From positions 3,658,001 through 3,722,000 of the forward strand of contig NZ_JACHJS010000001.1 of NCBI RefSeq assembly GCF_014203755.1: a stretch of 64,000 bases of DNA, written 5' to 3'. This stretch comes from Saccharothrix violaceirubra (GTDB lineage: Bacteria; Actinomycetota; Actinomycetes; Mycobacteriales; Pseudonocardiaceae). The notes under the pieces were generated by a model. That model was not told the origin of the DNA and did no database searches. It worked only from the letters and a program-made list of their open reading frames with translations. Positions 53,545 to 62,391 of this stretch are shown piece after piece. The translations under genes and the position numbers were made by a program. Position 1 is the stretch's first letter. The number at the start of each line of letters is the position of its first letter.

Positions 53545-53909
53545 CCGACAGCGACAGCGGGGACGTGTTCGACCGGGTGGCGGTCGACCTGGACCGGGTG
53601 GCGGGGCTGGCGGACGCCGAGCTGGTGCACGCTGTGCGCGTCGACGGGTCGTGCGGCTGGCTGGCGACCGGCGACCAGGCGCCCGGGTGGACCGGCGACG
53701 ACCGGGCGGACCGCGTGGTCGCCGCGCGGGTGTGCGCGGGCTGCCCGGTGCAACGGGAGTGCCTGGAATGGGACCTGCGGGGGATGCGGGCGCACGGCGA
53801 GCCGGCCACGGCGGGGGTGTGGGGTCCGTTGGCCCCGCAGGACCGTCGGCGGGTGTTCGTGCGGTGGTTGGACCGGCGCGGGGGCGGACACCCGGCGGGG
53901 GGCCGCTGA
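53541..53909 (+). CDS. WhiB-family iron-sulfur regulator
   Basis: A 122-residue WhiB-like protein: a first Cys in VDGSCGWLATG, then CAGCPVQRECLEWDLR giving three more, so the four Cys of the [4Fe-4S] site are present; the GVWGPLAPQDRR segment is the G[I/V]WGG-type turn before the basic DNA-binding tail. Such genes are frequent in actinobacterial integrative elements. Overlaps its neighbours on both sides (ATGA and TGATG), so it is translated as part of the operon. Confidence 0.9.
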   Translation: MTDSDSGDVFDRVAVDLDRVAGLADAELVHAVRVDGSCGWLATGDQAPGWTGDDRADRVVAARVCAGCPVQRECLEWDLRGMRAHGEPATAGVWGPLAPQDRRRVFVRWLDRRGGGHPAGGR

Positions 53910-54217
53910 TGGCCTCGGGCGGGGTGCTCACGGCGGTGGCCGGGTCGGTGGCGGTGCTGGTGCTCGTGGTGGTGTGGCGGCGGCGGTCGGTGCGGCGGTC
54001 GCGGGCCGGTGGGGTGCGGGTGTTCTCGTTGGCCGGGCGGACGGTGGTCGGGGCGTCGGTGATCGTCGCGGGTCAGTGGCTGGCGTTGACCCACCCGGAC
54101 ACCACGACGGTGGTGCGGGTCGCCGCGTTGGGCCTGCCGGCGTTGGTCGCGTCGTGGTCGTTGGTGCGCGCGTTGACCGTGACCGTCCTCGACGACCGTC
54201 GGAGGGACCGGCGATGA
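53909..54217 (+). CDS. Small membrane protein of the transfer operon
   Basis: A 102-residue protein with three hydrophobic helices (about residues 5-23, 44-60 and 72-90) and positively charged ends (WRRRSVRRSR, DDRRRDRR). No family recognised. Wedged by overlap between the WhiB and FtsK-type genes, which suggests it serves the translocase, like the Spd proteins of actinobacterial conjugative elements. Confidence 0.75.
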   Translation: MASGGVLTAVAGSVAVLVLVVVWRRRSVRRSRAGGVRVFSLAGRTVVGASVIVAGQWLALTHPDTTTVVRVAALGLPALVASWSLVRALTVTVLDDRRRDRR

Positions 54218-56571
54218 CCCCTCGACCGGAACGCGGCGAGATGGTGCCGATGGTGTTCGACGGCGCGATGGTCGACGACGAAACCGTTGCGGCACAGGGA
54301 CAAGGTGTACCGCGGCTTGCCTTTCCGCGGTGGCGAGCGGTGGTCGGCGTGGCCGGGGACCGGGTGCGCGCGGCGGTGCGGTGTCCGGCCGTGGTCCACG
54401 CCCGGTCGGTGGCTCGCTACCGGGTGCGTCAGGCTCCGCGCGACGCCGTGCGGCTGTCGTGGTTCCTGGTGCGCGGCGTGGGCCGGTGGGGTGCCAAGGG
54501 GTGGCGGTGGGCGTCGCACGCGGACCTGCGCGCCGATGCCCGCGCGGCACGGCTGGCCGGGGACGTGCAGGCCCGGCGCACCGCGCAGGAGACGATCCGG
54601 GCCGACGCACGCGTTCGCTGGGCCAGGGCCGGCGGGGTGGTGCGGCGGGTGGCGGTCGGCGCGGCCGTGGCCACGGTGGTGCTGGTGCTGCTGGCACTGG
54701 GCGAGATGGTCGCCGGGCGCGAGGTCATGCCGGGGTGGTTGCGCGCGGTGTACGCCGTGCGCGACGCGATCGGGCACGGGGTGGCCGTGGGGTGGCCGTG
54801 GGTGTGGCGGTCGACGGTGTGCGCGTTGGTGTGCGCGGCGGTGTGGGAGGGACGCGACCGCACACCGGGCGCGTCCTGGATCACCCGCCCCGACCGCGAC
54901 GACGACGGGTCCTGGGTGGACGAACGCATGATCTCCAAGGCGTTGGCGCACCTGGGGATCGCGCCGTTGAACGCGTTCCTGCGCGGCGGCGGGGAGTTGG
55001 TCTACACCGTGCCCGCGCGCCGGGACGGCGACGGCACCCACGCCCGCATCCGTCTGCCGTTGGGGGTCACGGCGGACATGGTCTGCGACCGCCGCCGGGT
55101 GTTGGCGGGCAACCTCGGGCGCGCGTCGTTGGAGACCTGGCCGACCACCGGCGAGGAGGACGGCGTGCTGGACCTGTGGGTCGCGGACAAGGGCACGCTC
55201 TCCGGCGGTGCGGGTGGCTGGCCGTTGCTGCACGAGGGAACCGTGGACGTGTTCGACGGGGTCCCGGTCGGACTGTCGCAGCGCGGGGTGGTCGTGGCCC
55301 CGCCGTTGCCCGAGTCCAACTGGTTGATCGGCGGCCGGCCGGGGCAGGGCAAGACCAACCTGCTGCGGGTGCTGCTGCTGGGCGCGGCGCTGGACCCCAC
55401 GTGCGAACTGTGGGTGTTCGTCATGGGCGAGAGCCCCGATTTCGAGCCCCTGAGGCCGCGTCTGAGCCGCTACCGCATGGGCCTGGACGACACCGTCGCG
55501 GCCGACGCCGTGCGGGCGTTGGAGGACCTGTGCGCCGAGATGGAACGACGCGGCCGGATTCTCGGGGAACAGCCCGGACGTCCGCCGAAGGTCTCTCGGC
55601 GCCTGGCCGACAAACCCGCCCTGGGACTGCACCCGTTGATCATGTCGATCGACGAGTGTCACGAACTGTTCCAGCACCCCCGGTACGGAAAGAGCGCGGA
55701 GGAGTTCGCCGTCCGGTTGATCAAACGCGGACGCAAGTACGGAATCGTCCTGCTGCTGGCCACACAGTCACCCACCAAGGACAGCATCCCCAGGGAGGTC
55801 ACCCGGAACGTCTCGTGCGGCGCCGCCTTCGCGGTCGCGGACCACATCGCCAACGACGGGCTTCTCGGGTCCGGCAGGTACCGGGCGGGAATCCGGGCGA
55901 CGGAACTACGGATGCGCACCGACCGGGGAACCTGCGTCGCCGTCGGCGTCACAGACGCGACATTCGAACTCGTCCGCACGTTCTACGTCCCGTTCGAGGA
56001 CGGGGCCGACCTGGTGACACCGGTCGTCGTCCGAGCCCTCGAACACATGGCCAGCACAAGCCGCACCATGACCGCCCGCGAACCTATACCGGAAATCATG
56101 GCCGCCCCGGTCGACCACCTCGAAGACATCCACTCAGTAATCGGAGATGAACCCCGTGTCCGCACTCAGGTCGTACTCGCACGTCTCGCAGCCCACAACC
56201 CTGGCGAATACGAACCGTGGAGCGCACGTGATCTCCGGGCCGCTCTGCTCCGGCACGGGGTCCACTCGTACAAGTCGGACGGGGCGATGGTCGTACGGGT
56301 GGCCGATGTCGTCTCCGCGTTGGCTCGCCGCCCACAGGCGATCGGCGTCGACGAGGACGCCGCAGACGTCCCAGCGGACGACAGGGAGGCCGGAGGGACC
56401 CAGGGAGTCATCCCTGCCTCCTCCGGGCGGCTGAGCCCCTCTCGCAGCCTGCGGAAAGGGCCATCCCAGGGAGGCCCCAGCCAGACTGACGACGAACCCG
56501 CCAACGGCCCGCACAGGCACCTGGACGGTCGCTCGGCGGACTCCCTCCCTCCTGATGTCGGTGCGTCGTGA
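54214..56571 (+). CDS. FtsK/SpoIIIE-type (TraB-like) DNA translocase
   Basis: A 785-residue ATPase. Two membrane helices lie near residues 145-170 and 195-215. The motor has Walker A GGRPGQGKTN (~371-380) and Walker B HPLIMSIDE (~470-478), with ATQSPTKDSIPREVTRN as the downstream FtsK-type sensor. A C-terminal ~100 residues (SARDLRAALLRHGVHSYKSDGAMVVRVADVVSAL) look like a small winged helix, as in TraB, which reads DNA sequence. Proteins of this type move double-stranded DNA between mycelial cells. The GC falls toward the 3' end. Confidence 0.9.
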   Translation: MTPRPERGEMVPMVFDGAMVDDETVAAQGQGVPRLAFPRWRAVVGVAGDRVRAAVRCPAVVHARSVARYRVRQAPRDAVRLSWFLVRGVGRWGAKGWRWASHADLRADARAARLAGDVQARRTAQETIRADARVRWARAGGVVRRVAVGAAVATVVLVLLALGEMVAGREVMPGWLRAVYAVRDAIGHGVAVGWPWVWRSTVCALVCAAVWEGRDRTPGASWITRPDRDDDGSWVDERMISKALAHLGIAPLNAFLRGGGELVYTVPARRDGDGTHARIRLPLGVTADMVCDRRRVLAGNLGRASLETWPTTGEEDGVLDLWVADKGTLSGGAGGWPLLHEGTVDVFDGVPVGLSQRGVVVAPPLPESNWLIGGRPGQGKTNLLRVLLLGAALDPTCELWVFVMGESPDFEPLRPRLSRYRMGLDDTVAADAVRALEDLCAEMERRGRILGEQPGRPPKVSRRLADKPALGLHPLIMSIDECHELFQHPRYGKSAEEFAVRLIKRGRKYGIVLLLATQSPTKDSIPREVTRNVSCGAAFAVADHIANDGLLGSGRYRAGIRATELRMRTDRGTCVAVGVTDATFELVRTFYVPFEDGADLVTPVVVRALEHMASTSRTMTAREPIPEIMAAPVDHLEDIHSVIGDEPRVRTQVVLARLAAHNPGEYEPWSARDLRAALLRHGVHSYKSDGAMVVRVADVVSALARRPQAIGVDEDAADVPADDREAGGTQGVIPASSGRLSPSRSLRKGPSQGGPSQTDDEPANGPHRHLDGRSADSLPPDVGAS

Positions 56572-56753
56572 CCACCGATGAACCGACACCTCGGTTCGAG
56601 TCCGGCGAGGACACAACTGGCCAGATGAGGGAGGAATCCGACGGTCTACCCGAGAATCAACTTCGGTGGATCGCCGAGTTCCTGGCGAAGTTGGAGAAGA
56701 CAAGATTCTTCGACGAAGCGAAAGCGCGAGACATTCGCACGATGCTTGAATAG
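56568..56753 (+). CDS. Small hypothetical protein at the end of the transfer operon
   Basis: A 61-residue acidic protein, GTG start overlapping the FtsK-type gene stop (GTGA). The C-terminal half is a charged amphipathic helix (NQLRWIAEFLAKLEKTRFFDEAKARDIRTMLE). No family is recognised. The stop is followed directly by a strong terminator. Confidence 0.65.
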   Translation: MTTDEPTPRFESGEDTTGQMREESDGLPENQLRWIAEFLAKLEKTRFFDEAKARDIRTMLE

Positions 56754-56791
56754 AAGAGACCCCCGACCGGTCAGCCGGTCGGGGGTCTCTT
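56754..56791. terminator. Strong bidirectional terminator
   Basis: A perfect 17-bp stem (56754-56770 with 56775-56791) with TCAG loop, followed on the plus strand by TCCCTTTCTTTTC. It lies between the transfer operon and the convergent recombinase gene and can act for both. Confidence 0.88.
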
Positions 56792-56801
56792 CCCTTTCTT
56801 T

Positions 56802-58277
56802 TCAAGGCATGCTCTCCGGAAATATAAGTTGATCCGGATCGAACCGCACACCCTTGCCGCCGGAGCGCACTCCGACAACTGGGAACAGTCGTCGTATTAC
56901 ATCCCTTTTGGCGAGCGTTTCGGCATTCAGGAATTCATCTGCGTCACCGAGTTGCGACCTCTGGGGCTTCGAGGCGGCAATTTTGCGCTGAGCGGCGATC
57001 TTGGCCTGTGCATCCTGTCGAATATCTGCAAGTTCGCCGATGTCGATCCGGTCGTCTTTGAACGCCTGCACTGCGTCTGCGATCTTCTTCTGTTGCCGTT
57101 CGACCTCGATTGAAGTGGTGTCGACCTCAGGTCGGACAGGCTCGACAGGCAGGCGCTTTAGAGCCTCATAGGTCAATCCAACAAAGAAAGCCTCAAGAAC
57201 CTTGGCGTTTCGTGAGACATTTCCGCAACCGCCCTTTCCCACGAGGCAAACGTAAATGTGACTCATCGTCCGAGAGCCGTCTTTTCTTCGTCCTCCATGC
57301 TTAGGCCCGTAGCCCATCTTAGTTCCACACTGGCCGCAAACCAGAATTCCAGTCAGCAGGTGTCGAACTTTACCTTCGCCTGACCACTTCTTGTTTTTGC
57401 CAATAATCCCGGCGACTTCGTAATGTTCCGATTCGGTGAATATTTTGGGCCATCCCCCCTTGGCCACCACCGAACCCTTTGGTATCGTACGCCCTTCAAT
57501 CACGATGTCGCGACTGAATACCCGGAGTCCGGCGTACACCGGATCTTTAAGGAAGCGTCCTATGTCAGCGACGGAGTACAGCTTACCGTTCGGCTTGGTG
57601 TAGCCCATTCTCTTCAGGTCTTTTACTACCCTGTACGACGACATTCCGGCAACGATTTTCCGTCGCGCGTGTCGGAGCATCTTCGCCTCTTCCCAGACGA
57701 TCGCATCGTACTGGGATGTGTAGCCGGTCCGTCGTTGCCCTCCGTTCGGCGGCAGCCCTTCGATGGCCCGGAGTTCCTTACGGATGCGTTGCCGATACCC
57801 GGTCTTCTTGGCCTCGTTTCGGCTTACTACGCCCATGATTCCGGTGACAACATCGTCGCGAATTTCGCGCCCCGAGGAGTCGTAAGTGCGAACCTTGCCC
57901 ATTTCGGTAGTAATGTGGTAGTCCTCCAGAACGGAGGACTCGCGGCGACTTAGCCTGTCCTGGTCTCGAACTATAATAGAGCGACCGGACAGCCGTCCGG
58001 TGATGATGTCCGTCATCAATGCGTTGTAGCCGGGACGTTCAATCGCTTTCGAACCAGACTTGTCGTCGTCGTAGTACACACCTTCGTTCCCCACTGCGAT
58101 GTCAAGGCGCATCTTCGCGGTGCGCGCGAACTGAAGGCATCGAAGTACTTGGGTTGCGAAGTCGTCTCCAACGGACTTGCGAAGGTAGAACACGCAAAGC
58201 TGACGTGAGTCGTTCCCTTCTATTAGATACCTTCTGTCAGCCTGCAAAGCCTTCGGGAATATTTCGTCCACTGTCAT
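56802..58277 (-). CDS. Large serine recombinase (integrase of the element)
   Basis: A 491-residue large serine recombinase. The catalytic domain has CVFYLRKS with Ser35, SGRSIIVRDQDRLSRRESSVLEDY and the usual active-site Args; a Recombinase domain (GGQRRTGYTSQYDAIVWEEAKMLRHARRKI..VVKDLKRMGYTKPNG) follows, then a zinc ribbon (CGQCGTKMGYG...CLVGKGGCG) and a coiled coil (~400-455). ATG at 58277 follows GGGAGGAG. It lies ~100 bp from the right junction, as for actinobacterial serine integrases. GC is clearly lower than the host. It should join attP to the AhpD gene through a 2-bp overlap. Confidence 0.94.
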   Translation of the reverse strand: MTVDEIFPKALQADRRYLIEGNDSRQLCVFYLRKSVGDDFATQVLRCLQFARTAKMRLDIAVGNEGVYYDDDKSGSKAIERPGYNALMTDIITGRLSGRSIIVRDQDRLSRRESSVLEDYHITTEMGKVRTYDSSGREIRDDVVTGIMGVVSRNEAKKTGYRQRIRKELRAIEGLPPNGGQRRTGYTSQYDAIVWEEAKMLRHARRKIVAGMSSYRVVKDLKRMGYTKPNGKLYSVADIGRFLKDPVYAGLRVFSRDIVIEGRTIPKGSVVAKGGWPKIFTESEHYEVAGIIGKNKKWSGEGKVRHLLTGILVCGQCGTKMGYGPKHGGRRKDGSRTMSHIYVCLVGKGGCGNVSRNAKVLEAFFVGLTYEALKRLPVEPVRPEVDTTSIEVERQQKKIADAVQAFKDDRIDIGELADIRQDAQAKIAAQRKIAASKPQRSQLGDADEFLNAETLAKRDVIRRLFPVVGVRSGGKGVRFDPDQLIFPESMP

Positions 58278-58352
58278 CGGAGAACTCCTCCCGTCATGCG
58301 CGTTGATCATTTGTTCCACCCCAGCCCGGTCCTTGACGGTACCTCCTGGCAC

Positions 58353-58383
58353 TGTGCATGACATCAGTAAACAGAACGGCTTC
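58353..58383. other. attR junction
   Basis: Right junction of the element: TGTGCATG (58353-58360), 17 nt, GG (58378-58379), then the host codons resume (CTTCTGCGTCGAC). With the left side this rebuilds an attP of TGTGCATG-N17-GG-N17-CATGCACA; next to the GG it reads GAAC-GG-GTTC. Confidence 0.75.
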
Positions 58384-58713
58384 TGCGTCGACATGCACAC
58401 CAAGGACGCCACGGCCGCCGGTGAGACCGCGGACCGGCTCCACCTCGTCGCCGCCTGGCGCGAGGCGACCGTGTTCACCGACGCGGAGCGCGCCGCGCTC
58501 GCCCTGGCCGAGGTGGGCACGCGCCTGGCCGACACCCACCAGGGCGTGTCGGACGAGACCTGGGCACAGGCGCGCGAGCACTTCGACGACGACCAGCTCG
58601 CCGCCCTGATCGGCCAGATCGCGCTGATCAACGCCGCCAACCGGATGAACGTGATCGTCCGCAACCCGGCCGGGTCGTACCGGGCCGGGATGTTCGACGC
58701 CGTCACGGACTGA
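58377..58713 (+). pseudogene. AhpD-like gene, 3' half after the mobile element
   Basis: From the Gly codon of the C-G-F-C motif on, this is the missing part of the gene begun at 48409: GFCVDMHTKDATAAGETADRLHLVAAWREATVFTDAERAALALAE...QIALINAANRMNVIVRNPAGSYRAGMF. The second Cys and the His downstream are intact. In the integrated state the frame runs on from element DNA (open from 58303), but no ribosome site is seen, so expression is doubtful. Excision would restore a gene of about 163 codons. Confidence 0.9.
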
Positions 58714-60691
58714 TCCGGGACAGCAGGCGGCCGACGCGTTGGCCGTCCTGGTCACGTCCCTGTACCCCGTGCAGGGTCAGCGCTTCCCGCCAGGCGAGGT
58801 CGGCCTGTCCGTCCTCGCCGAGGGCGGCGTGCGCGTGGCCGAGGCGTTCGAGGATGTCGGCTTCCCCGTAGACGTGGCCGAGTCCGCGCCGCAGCGCCAA
58901 CGCCCGGCGGTAGTGCTCGACGGCGGCGCGGTGCCGGCCCCGGTCGAACGCGAGGCTGCCGAGCCCGTCGAGCGCGGTCGCCTCCCCGTCCGGGTTGCCG
59001 TGCCGGCGGTGCAGTTCCGACGCCGCACGGAACCGTGCCGTCGCGTCGATGCCCAGGAGGGTTTCGTACCAGCCGACCTGGTTGAGGGTGTCGGCCCGGC
59101 GGACGGGCTGGTCGAGCCGGTCGTGCAACGCCAACGCCCGCTCGCCGTGCGCCAGGGCCTGCCGCAGGTCGCCCCGCCACTGCCCGGCCCAGGCGAGCAT
59201 CTGGTGGGTCCGGGCCTGCTGCGCCAGGTCCCCGTGCCGCTCGGCCGACGCGAGGGCCAGGCGCAGGTGGGTGTCGGCCGCCTCCGGGTCGCGGAGGACG
59301 GCGTGGGCGATGCCGACATTGCGGTGCGCGCCGATGAGCGACGCGGGATCGTCGAGGTGCGTGGCGGCGTCGAGCGCGGCTTGCCAGACCGTGAGCCGGT
59401 CGACGCGGTGGCCGCGCCGGAAGTGGAACGTGTCGAGCGCCCACGCCAGCCACCACACGACGTCGTGCCACCCGTGGCCGGCGGCGGTGCGCACGGCGGC
59501 GAGCAGGTTGGCGTGTTCGGTGTCGAACCAGGCCAACGCTTCGTCGGCGTCCGCCGGTCGCGGGACCGGGGCGTCGACGCGGTCCCGGTGCGGGTACAGC
59601 ACGTGGTCGGCGGCGCGGGCCGTGCGCAGGTAGTGGTCGAGGAGCCTGCGCGACGCGACCAGGTCGACGGGTTCGGCGTCCGCCACATGGCGTCGGACGA
59701 GGTCGTGCATGGTGTAGCGGCCGTCGGCGTGGTCCAGGAGCGAGGCTTCACGCAGCGCTGTCAACGTCCGCGTCGGACAAGAACCGATCAGCGCCGCCGC
59801 CGCTTCGTGCCCGATGTCCGGGCCGGGCGCGGTCGCGAGGAGGTGGAGTGCCCGGAACTGCTCGGCGGTCAACGCGCGACAGGACGTGGCGAACACCGTG
59901 GTCAGGTCGTCGTCCCACGCCTCGACCTCGGTGACGAGGTCCCCCAACGACAAGCCTGGGTCGACGTGGGCACGGCCGGCCAGGATCGCCAACGCCAGCG
60001 GATGGCCTCGGCACAGCCCGATCAGTCGCGCGGTGTCATCGGGTCGCGTGTCGAGCCGGGGGCGGCCCAGCCGCAGCTCCAACGCGGTCCGTGCCTCGGC
60101 GTCGGTGAGCACGCCCAAGGCGAGGTGTCGTGCGCCGTGCCGGGTCACCAGTGCGCGGAGCACGCGACGTCCGGTCACCAGCACGACGCATGCCCCGCCG
60201 CCGGGTAGCAACGGCTCGACCTGGTCGGCGGACGCGGCGTTGTCCAGCACGACGAGCAGGCGCTTGTCGGCAGTCAGGCTCCGGTACAGCGCCACTTTGC
60301 CGTCCAGGCCCGGCGGCATCCGGCCCGGTTCCACGCCCAGCGCGTCGAGGAAGCCCCGGACGGCCGCCTCCGGCGCGGTCGGCTCGGTGCCCGGCGTGAA
60401 GCCGCGCAGGTCCACGAACAACTGCCCGTCCGGGAAGCGGTCGGCCCGTCGGTGCGCCCATCGCAGGACCAGCCAGGTCTTGCCGATCCCGCCCACGCCG
60501 GCGATCGTCCGCAACGGCACCACGTCGTCGAGCGCCGCGAGCACGTCGACGCGGCCGGCGAACGACGTGGGCAGCGCGGGCAGTTGTCGCGGCGGAACCG
60601 GCCGCGGTGCGTGGAAGTGCACGCCGCCGTGGACGATTCCCGCCTGGACCAGGCGGTCGCCGCCGTGCGCCGTGTTGCGGACCTCGTCCAT
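58703..60691 (-). CDS. NB-ARC ATPase with TPR repeats (STAND-type protein)
   Basis: A 662-residue STAND protein. Residues ~45-290 are an NB-ARC domain: TIAGVGGIGKTWLVLRWAHR is Walker A, LLVVLDNA Walker B, LVTGRR sensor, then GHPLALAIL (GxP). Residues ~290-400 are a winged-helix part (MHDLVRRHVADA). The C-terminal ~260 residues are 5-6 TPRs (AHRNVGIAHAVLRDPEAADTHLRLALASAERHGD and others). Unlike SARP-type regulators it has no DNA-binding domain; the N-terminus has only a ~35-residue lead. Start ATG 3 bp after the upstream O-methyltransferase stop. It may act as a signal-switched scaffold or as part of a defence system. Confidence 0.88.
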   Translation of the reverse strand: MDEVRNTAHGGDRLVQAGIVHGGVHFHAPRPVPPRQLPALPTSFAGRVDVLAALDDVVPLRTIAGVGGIGKTWLVLRWAHRRADRFPDGQLFVDLRGFTPGTEPTAPEAAVRGFLDALGVEPGRMPPGLDGKVALYRSLTADKRLLVVLDNAASADQVEPLLPGGGACVVLVTGRRVLRALVTRHGARHLALGVLTDAEARTALELRLGRPRLDTRPDDTARLIGLCRGHPLALAILAGRAHVDPGLSLGDLVTEVEAWDDDLTTVFATSCRALTAEQFRALHLLATAPGPDIGHEAAAALIGSCPTRTLTALREASLLDHADGRYTMHDLVRRHVADAEPVDLVASRRLLDHYLRTARAADHVLYPHRDRVDAPVPRPADADEALAWFDTEHANLLAAVRTAAGHGWHDVVWWLAWALDTFHFRRGHRVDRLTVWQAALDAATHLDDPASLIGAHRNVGIAHAVLRDPEAADTHLRLALASAERHGDLAQQARTHQMLAWAGQWRGDLRQALAHGERALALHDRLDQPVRRADTLNQVGWYETLLGIDATARFRAASELHRRHGNPDGEATALDGLGSLAFDRGRHRAAVEHYRRALALRRGLGHVYGEADILERLGHAHAALGEDGQADLAWREALTLHGVQGRDQDGQRVGRLLSRISP

Positions 60692-60693
60692 GG

Positions 60694-61713
60694 TCACCCG
60701 GCGACGCTGAACTCCAGCAGGCAGCGGTTGTCGGTCAGATCCGTCACGCCTTCGAGCACCAGGCCCTGCGGTTCGGCGAGGGCGCGCAGTTCGTCGAGTC
60801 GACGTTCCCGACCGCCGAAGATCGTGAGCATGGCGAGGTCGCTCTCGGTGGTGGCCCGTCGTCCGCCGACCCCTTCGATGATCAGGATTCGTCCTTCGGA
60901 GTGCACGGCCTCGACGCAGCGTCCCAGGATGCGCCGGGCGTGCTCGTCGTCCCAGTTGTGCAGGATGTCGAACAGCAGGTAGGCGTCGGCCTCGGCGGGC
61001 AGGGGGTCGAAGAAGCTGCCGCCGATCACCCGTGTGCGTTCGTCGAGGCCCCTGGCGAGGAAGGTGCGTCGGGCTACGGCGGCGGTCGGTTCGAGGTCCA
61101 CCAGGTGTCCGTGCATCCACGGGTGCGCGTCGAGGATCGCGGCGAGCAGGCTGCCGGCACCGCCGCCCACGTCCACGACGGTGGCGAACCGCGACCAGTC
61201 GAACCCGGCCACGATCCGCGGCACGTGTGCGCGGAACCGTTGCGTCATCTGCCGGTCGAACGACTCCCGCAGCCGGGGCCGCTCGGCCAGGTCGGCCCAG
61301 AAGTCCTGGCCGTAGCGGTATTCGTAGGCGGAACGTCCGGTGCGGACGCTGTGGAACAGCTCGACGAACGCCTGGTCCGCGCGTCCGCCGGCGTTGTCCA
61401 GGTTCAGCAGGTTCGACAGCATGTTGTCCGCGTCGACCCGCAGGTGCGCGCCGAACGCGGTGGTGCGGTAGCCGTCGTCGGTCTTGTCCAGCACGCCGAC
61501 CGTCACGAGGTGGTTCAGGAGCAGTTCGAGCGCGACCGGGTCGACGTCGAGTTCACCGGCCAGCAGGGCGGCGGACGCCCCCTCGTCCAGCCGGTCCGGC
61601 AGTCCCAGGGTCACCGCGACCCGCAACGCCATCGGGGTGGCCAGTCCGGCCATGTGAAATAAGGTGCCCACGTCGTTCTGTTCCACGAAGATCCACTGTT
61701 CCACGCGTGTCAA
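60694..61713 (-). CDS. O-methyltransferase (acetylserotonin/hydroxyneurosporene type)
   Basis: A 339-residue SAM enzyme. The N-terminal winged-helix dimerisation domain (residues ~15-95) is followed by FATVVDVGGGAGSLLAAILDAHP (motif I), a LVDLEPTAAVARR acid loop, and LLFDILHNWDDEHARRILGRC with the catalytic His of the O-methyltransferase family 2. Such enzymes methylate hydroxylated polyketides or phenols. Start TTG at 61713 or GTG at 61704; neither has a strong ribosome site. It forms an operon with the downstream NB-ARC gene (3-bp gap) and with the methyltransferase upstream. Confidence 0.88.
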   Translation of the reverse strand: MTRVEQWIFVEQNDVGTLFHMAGLATPMALRVAVTLGLPDRLDEGASAALLAGELDVDPVALELLLNHLVTVGVLDKTDDGYRTTAFGAHLRVDADNMLSNLLNLDNAGGRADQAFVELFHSVRTGRSAYEYRYGQDFWADLAERPRLRESFDRQMTQRFRAHVPRIVAGFDWSRFATVVDVGGGAGSLLAAILDAHPWMHGHLVDLEPTAAVARRTFLARGLDERTRVIGGSFFDPLPAEADAYLLFDILHNWDDEHARRILGRCVEAVHSEGRILIIEGVGGRRATTESDLAMLTIFGGRERRLDELRALAEPQGLVLEGVTDLTDNRCLLEFSVAG

Positions 61714-61728
61714 CGGGAAATGTTCCGG

Positions 61729-62391
61729 TCAGGCGTAGTGCGAATTCACCGCACCCTGTCCCGTGTAATTGGGACCGGCCCGGTCGTCGGCGCCCAGGTA
61801 CCGCAACGGCAGCCGCACCTTCCCGTGACCGGTCCGACCGATCCGCCGACGTCGTCCGTCGTAGGTGAACCCGGCCGCGCGCAGAGCGCCGACGACCTTG
61901 CGGTGCCCCTGCCCGGACACGACGGAGGCGAGGTCGAGGTTGGCGATCAGCAGCCCGTCGTCTGCCAGCCACGAGGCGGCCCGCGCCAGGACGCCCAGCT
62001 TGTCGCCGACGTAGTGCAGCCCGTGGACGCAGGTGACCAGGTCGAAGGAGGTTTCCGGCGCCCACGAGCCGATGGGCGCGGTCACGAACTCCACCCGCGG
62101 GTGCGCGGGCCCGGCGAAGAAGTCCACCAGGTCGACACCGGTGATCGTCAGCCGGTCGTCGTCGACGAGCGCCGCGCACTCCAGCAACGCCCGCCCGCTG
62201 CCGCAGCACAGGTCCAGCCACCGGAACGAGTCGGCGTGGGCCAGTCGGTCGGTGATCAGCCGGGCGACGTCGATCCCCAGCTCGCGCCCGTACCCGTTGG
62301 TGCCGGACAGCCGCCGTTCCCGGTTCATGGCGCAGTTCGCCACGACGGAGGAACGCGCCAACGCGTCGTCGTCCAGCAATCGCGCGGTCAC
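61729..62391 (-). CDS. Class I SAM-dependent methyltransferase
   Basis: A 220-residue enzyme with motif I FRWLDLCCGSGRALLECA (residues ~56-72), VDLVDFFAG after it and FDLVTCVHGLHYVGDKLG as the post-motif region; the C-terminal end is short. The substrate is unknown. The GTG start lies 16 codons before MNRERRLSG, an alternative inner Met. Located 15 bp upstream of the O-methyltransferase start on the same strand. Confidence 0.85.
   Translation of the reverse strand: MTARLLDDDALARSSVVANCAMNRERRLSGTNGYGRELGIDVARLITDRLAHADSFRWLDLCCGSGRALLECAALVDDDRLTITGVDLVDFFAGPAHPRVEFVTAPIGSWAPETSFDLVTCVHGLHYVGDKLGVLARAASWLADDGLLIANLDLASVVSGQGHRKVVGALRAAGFTYDGRRRRIGRTGHGKVRLPLRYLGADDRAGPNYTGQGAVNSHYA

Larger units (their letters stand above)
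48561..58379. mobile_element. 9.8-kb integrative element with large serine recombinase and FtsK-type translocase, inserted in the AhpD gene
   Basis: Boundaries come from the split AhpD-like gene: coding sequence stops at ...AACGGCTGCGG on the left and resumes at GGCTTCTGCGTCGAC on the right. The inferred crossover dinucleotide is GG (48559-48560 / 58378-58379). Inside are a serine recombinase beside the right end, an FtsK/TraB-like ATPase with WhiB, HTH and small membrane genes in one operon, an XRE-TPR regulator, GNAT, an Imm1-like gene and a TPR operon. Several genes (48892-50788 and 56802-58277) are clearly less GC-rich than the host. No replication initiator or relaxase is recognised, so it resembles a small AICE or an integrative mobilisable element. 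Confidence 0.88.

Noticed and set aside
53378..54697. Minus-strand Pro/Arg-rich frame of 439 codons
   Set aside because: Antisense shadow of the HTH-WhiB-membrane-FtsK operon.
48561..58379. Prophage origin for the element
   Set aside because: No capsid, tail, terminase or lysis genes are present; an FtsK/TraB-type gene and a WhiB gene suit an integrative conjugative or mobilisable element better.
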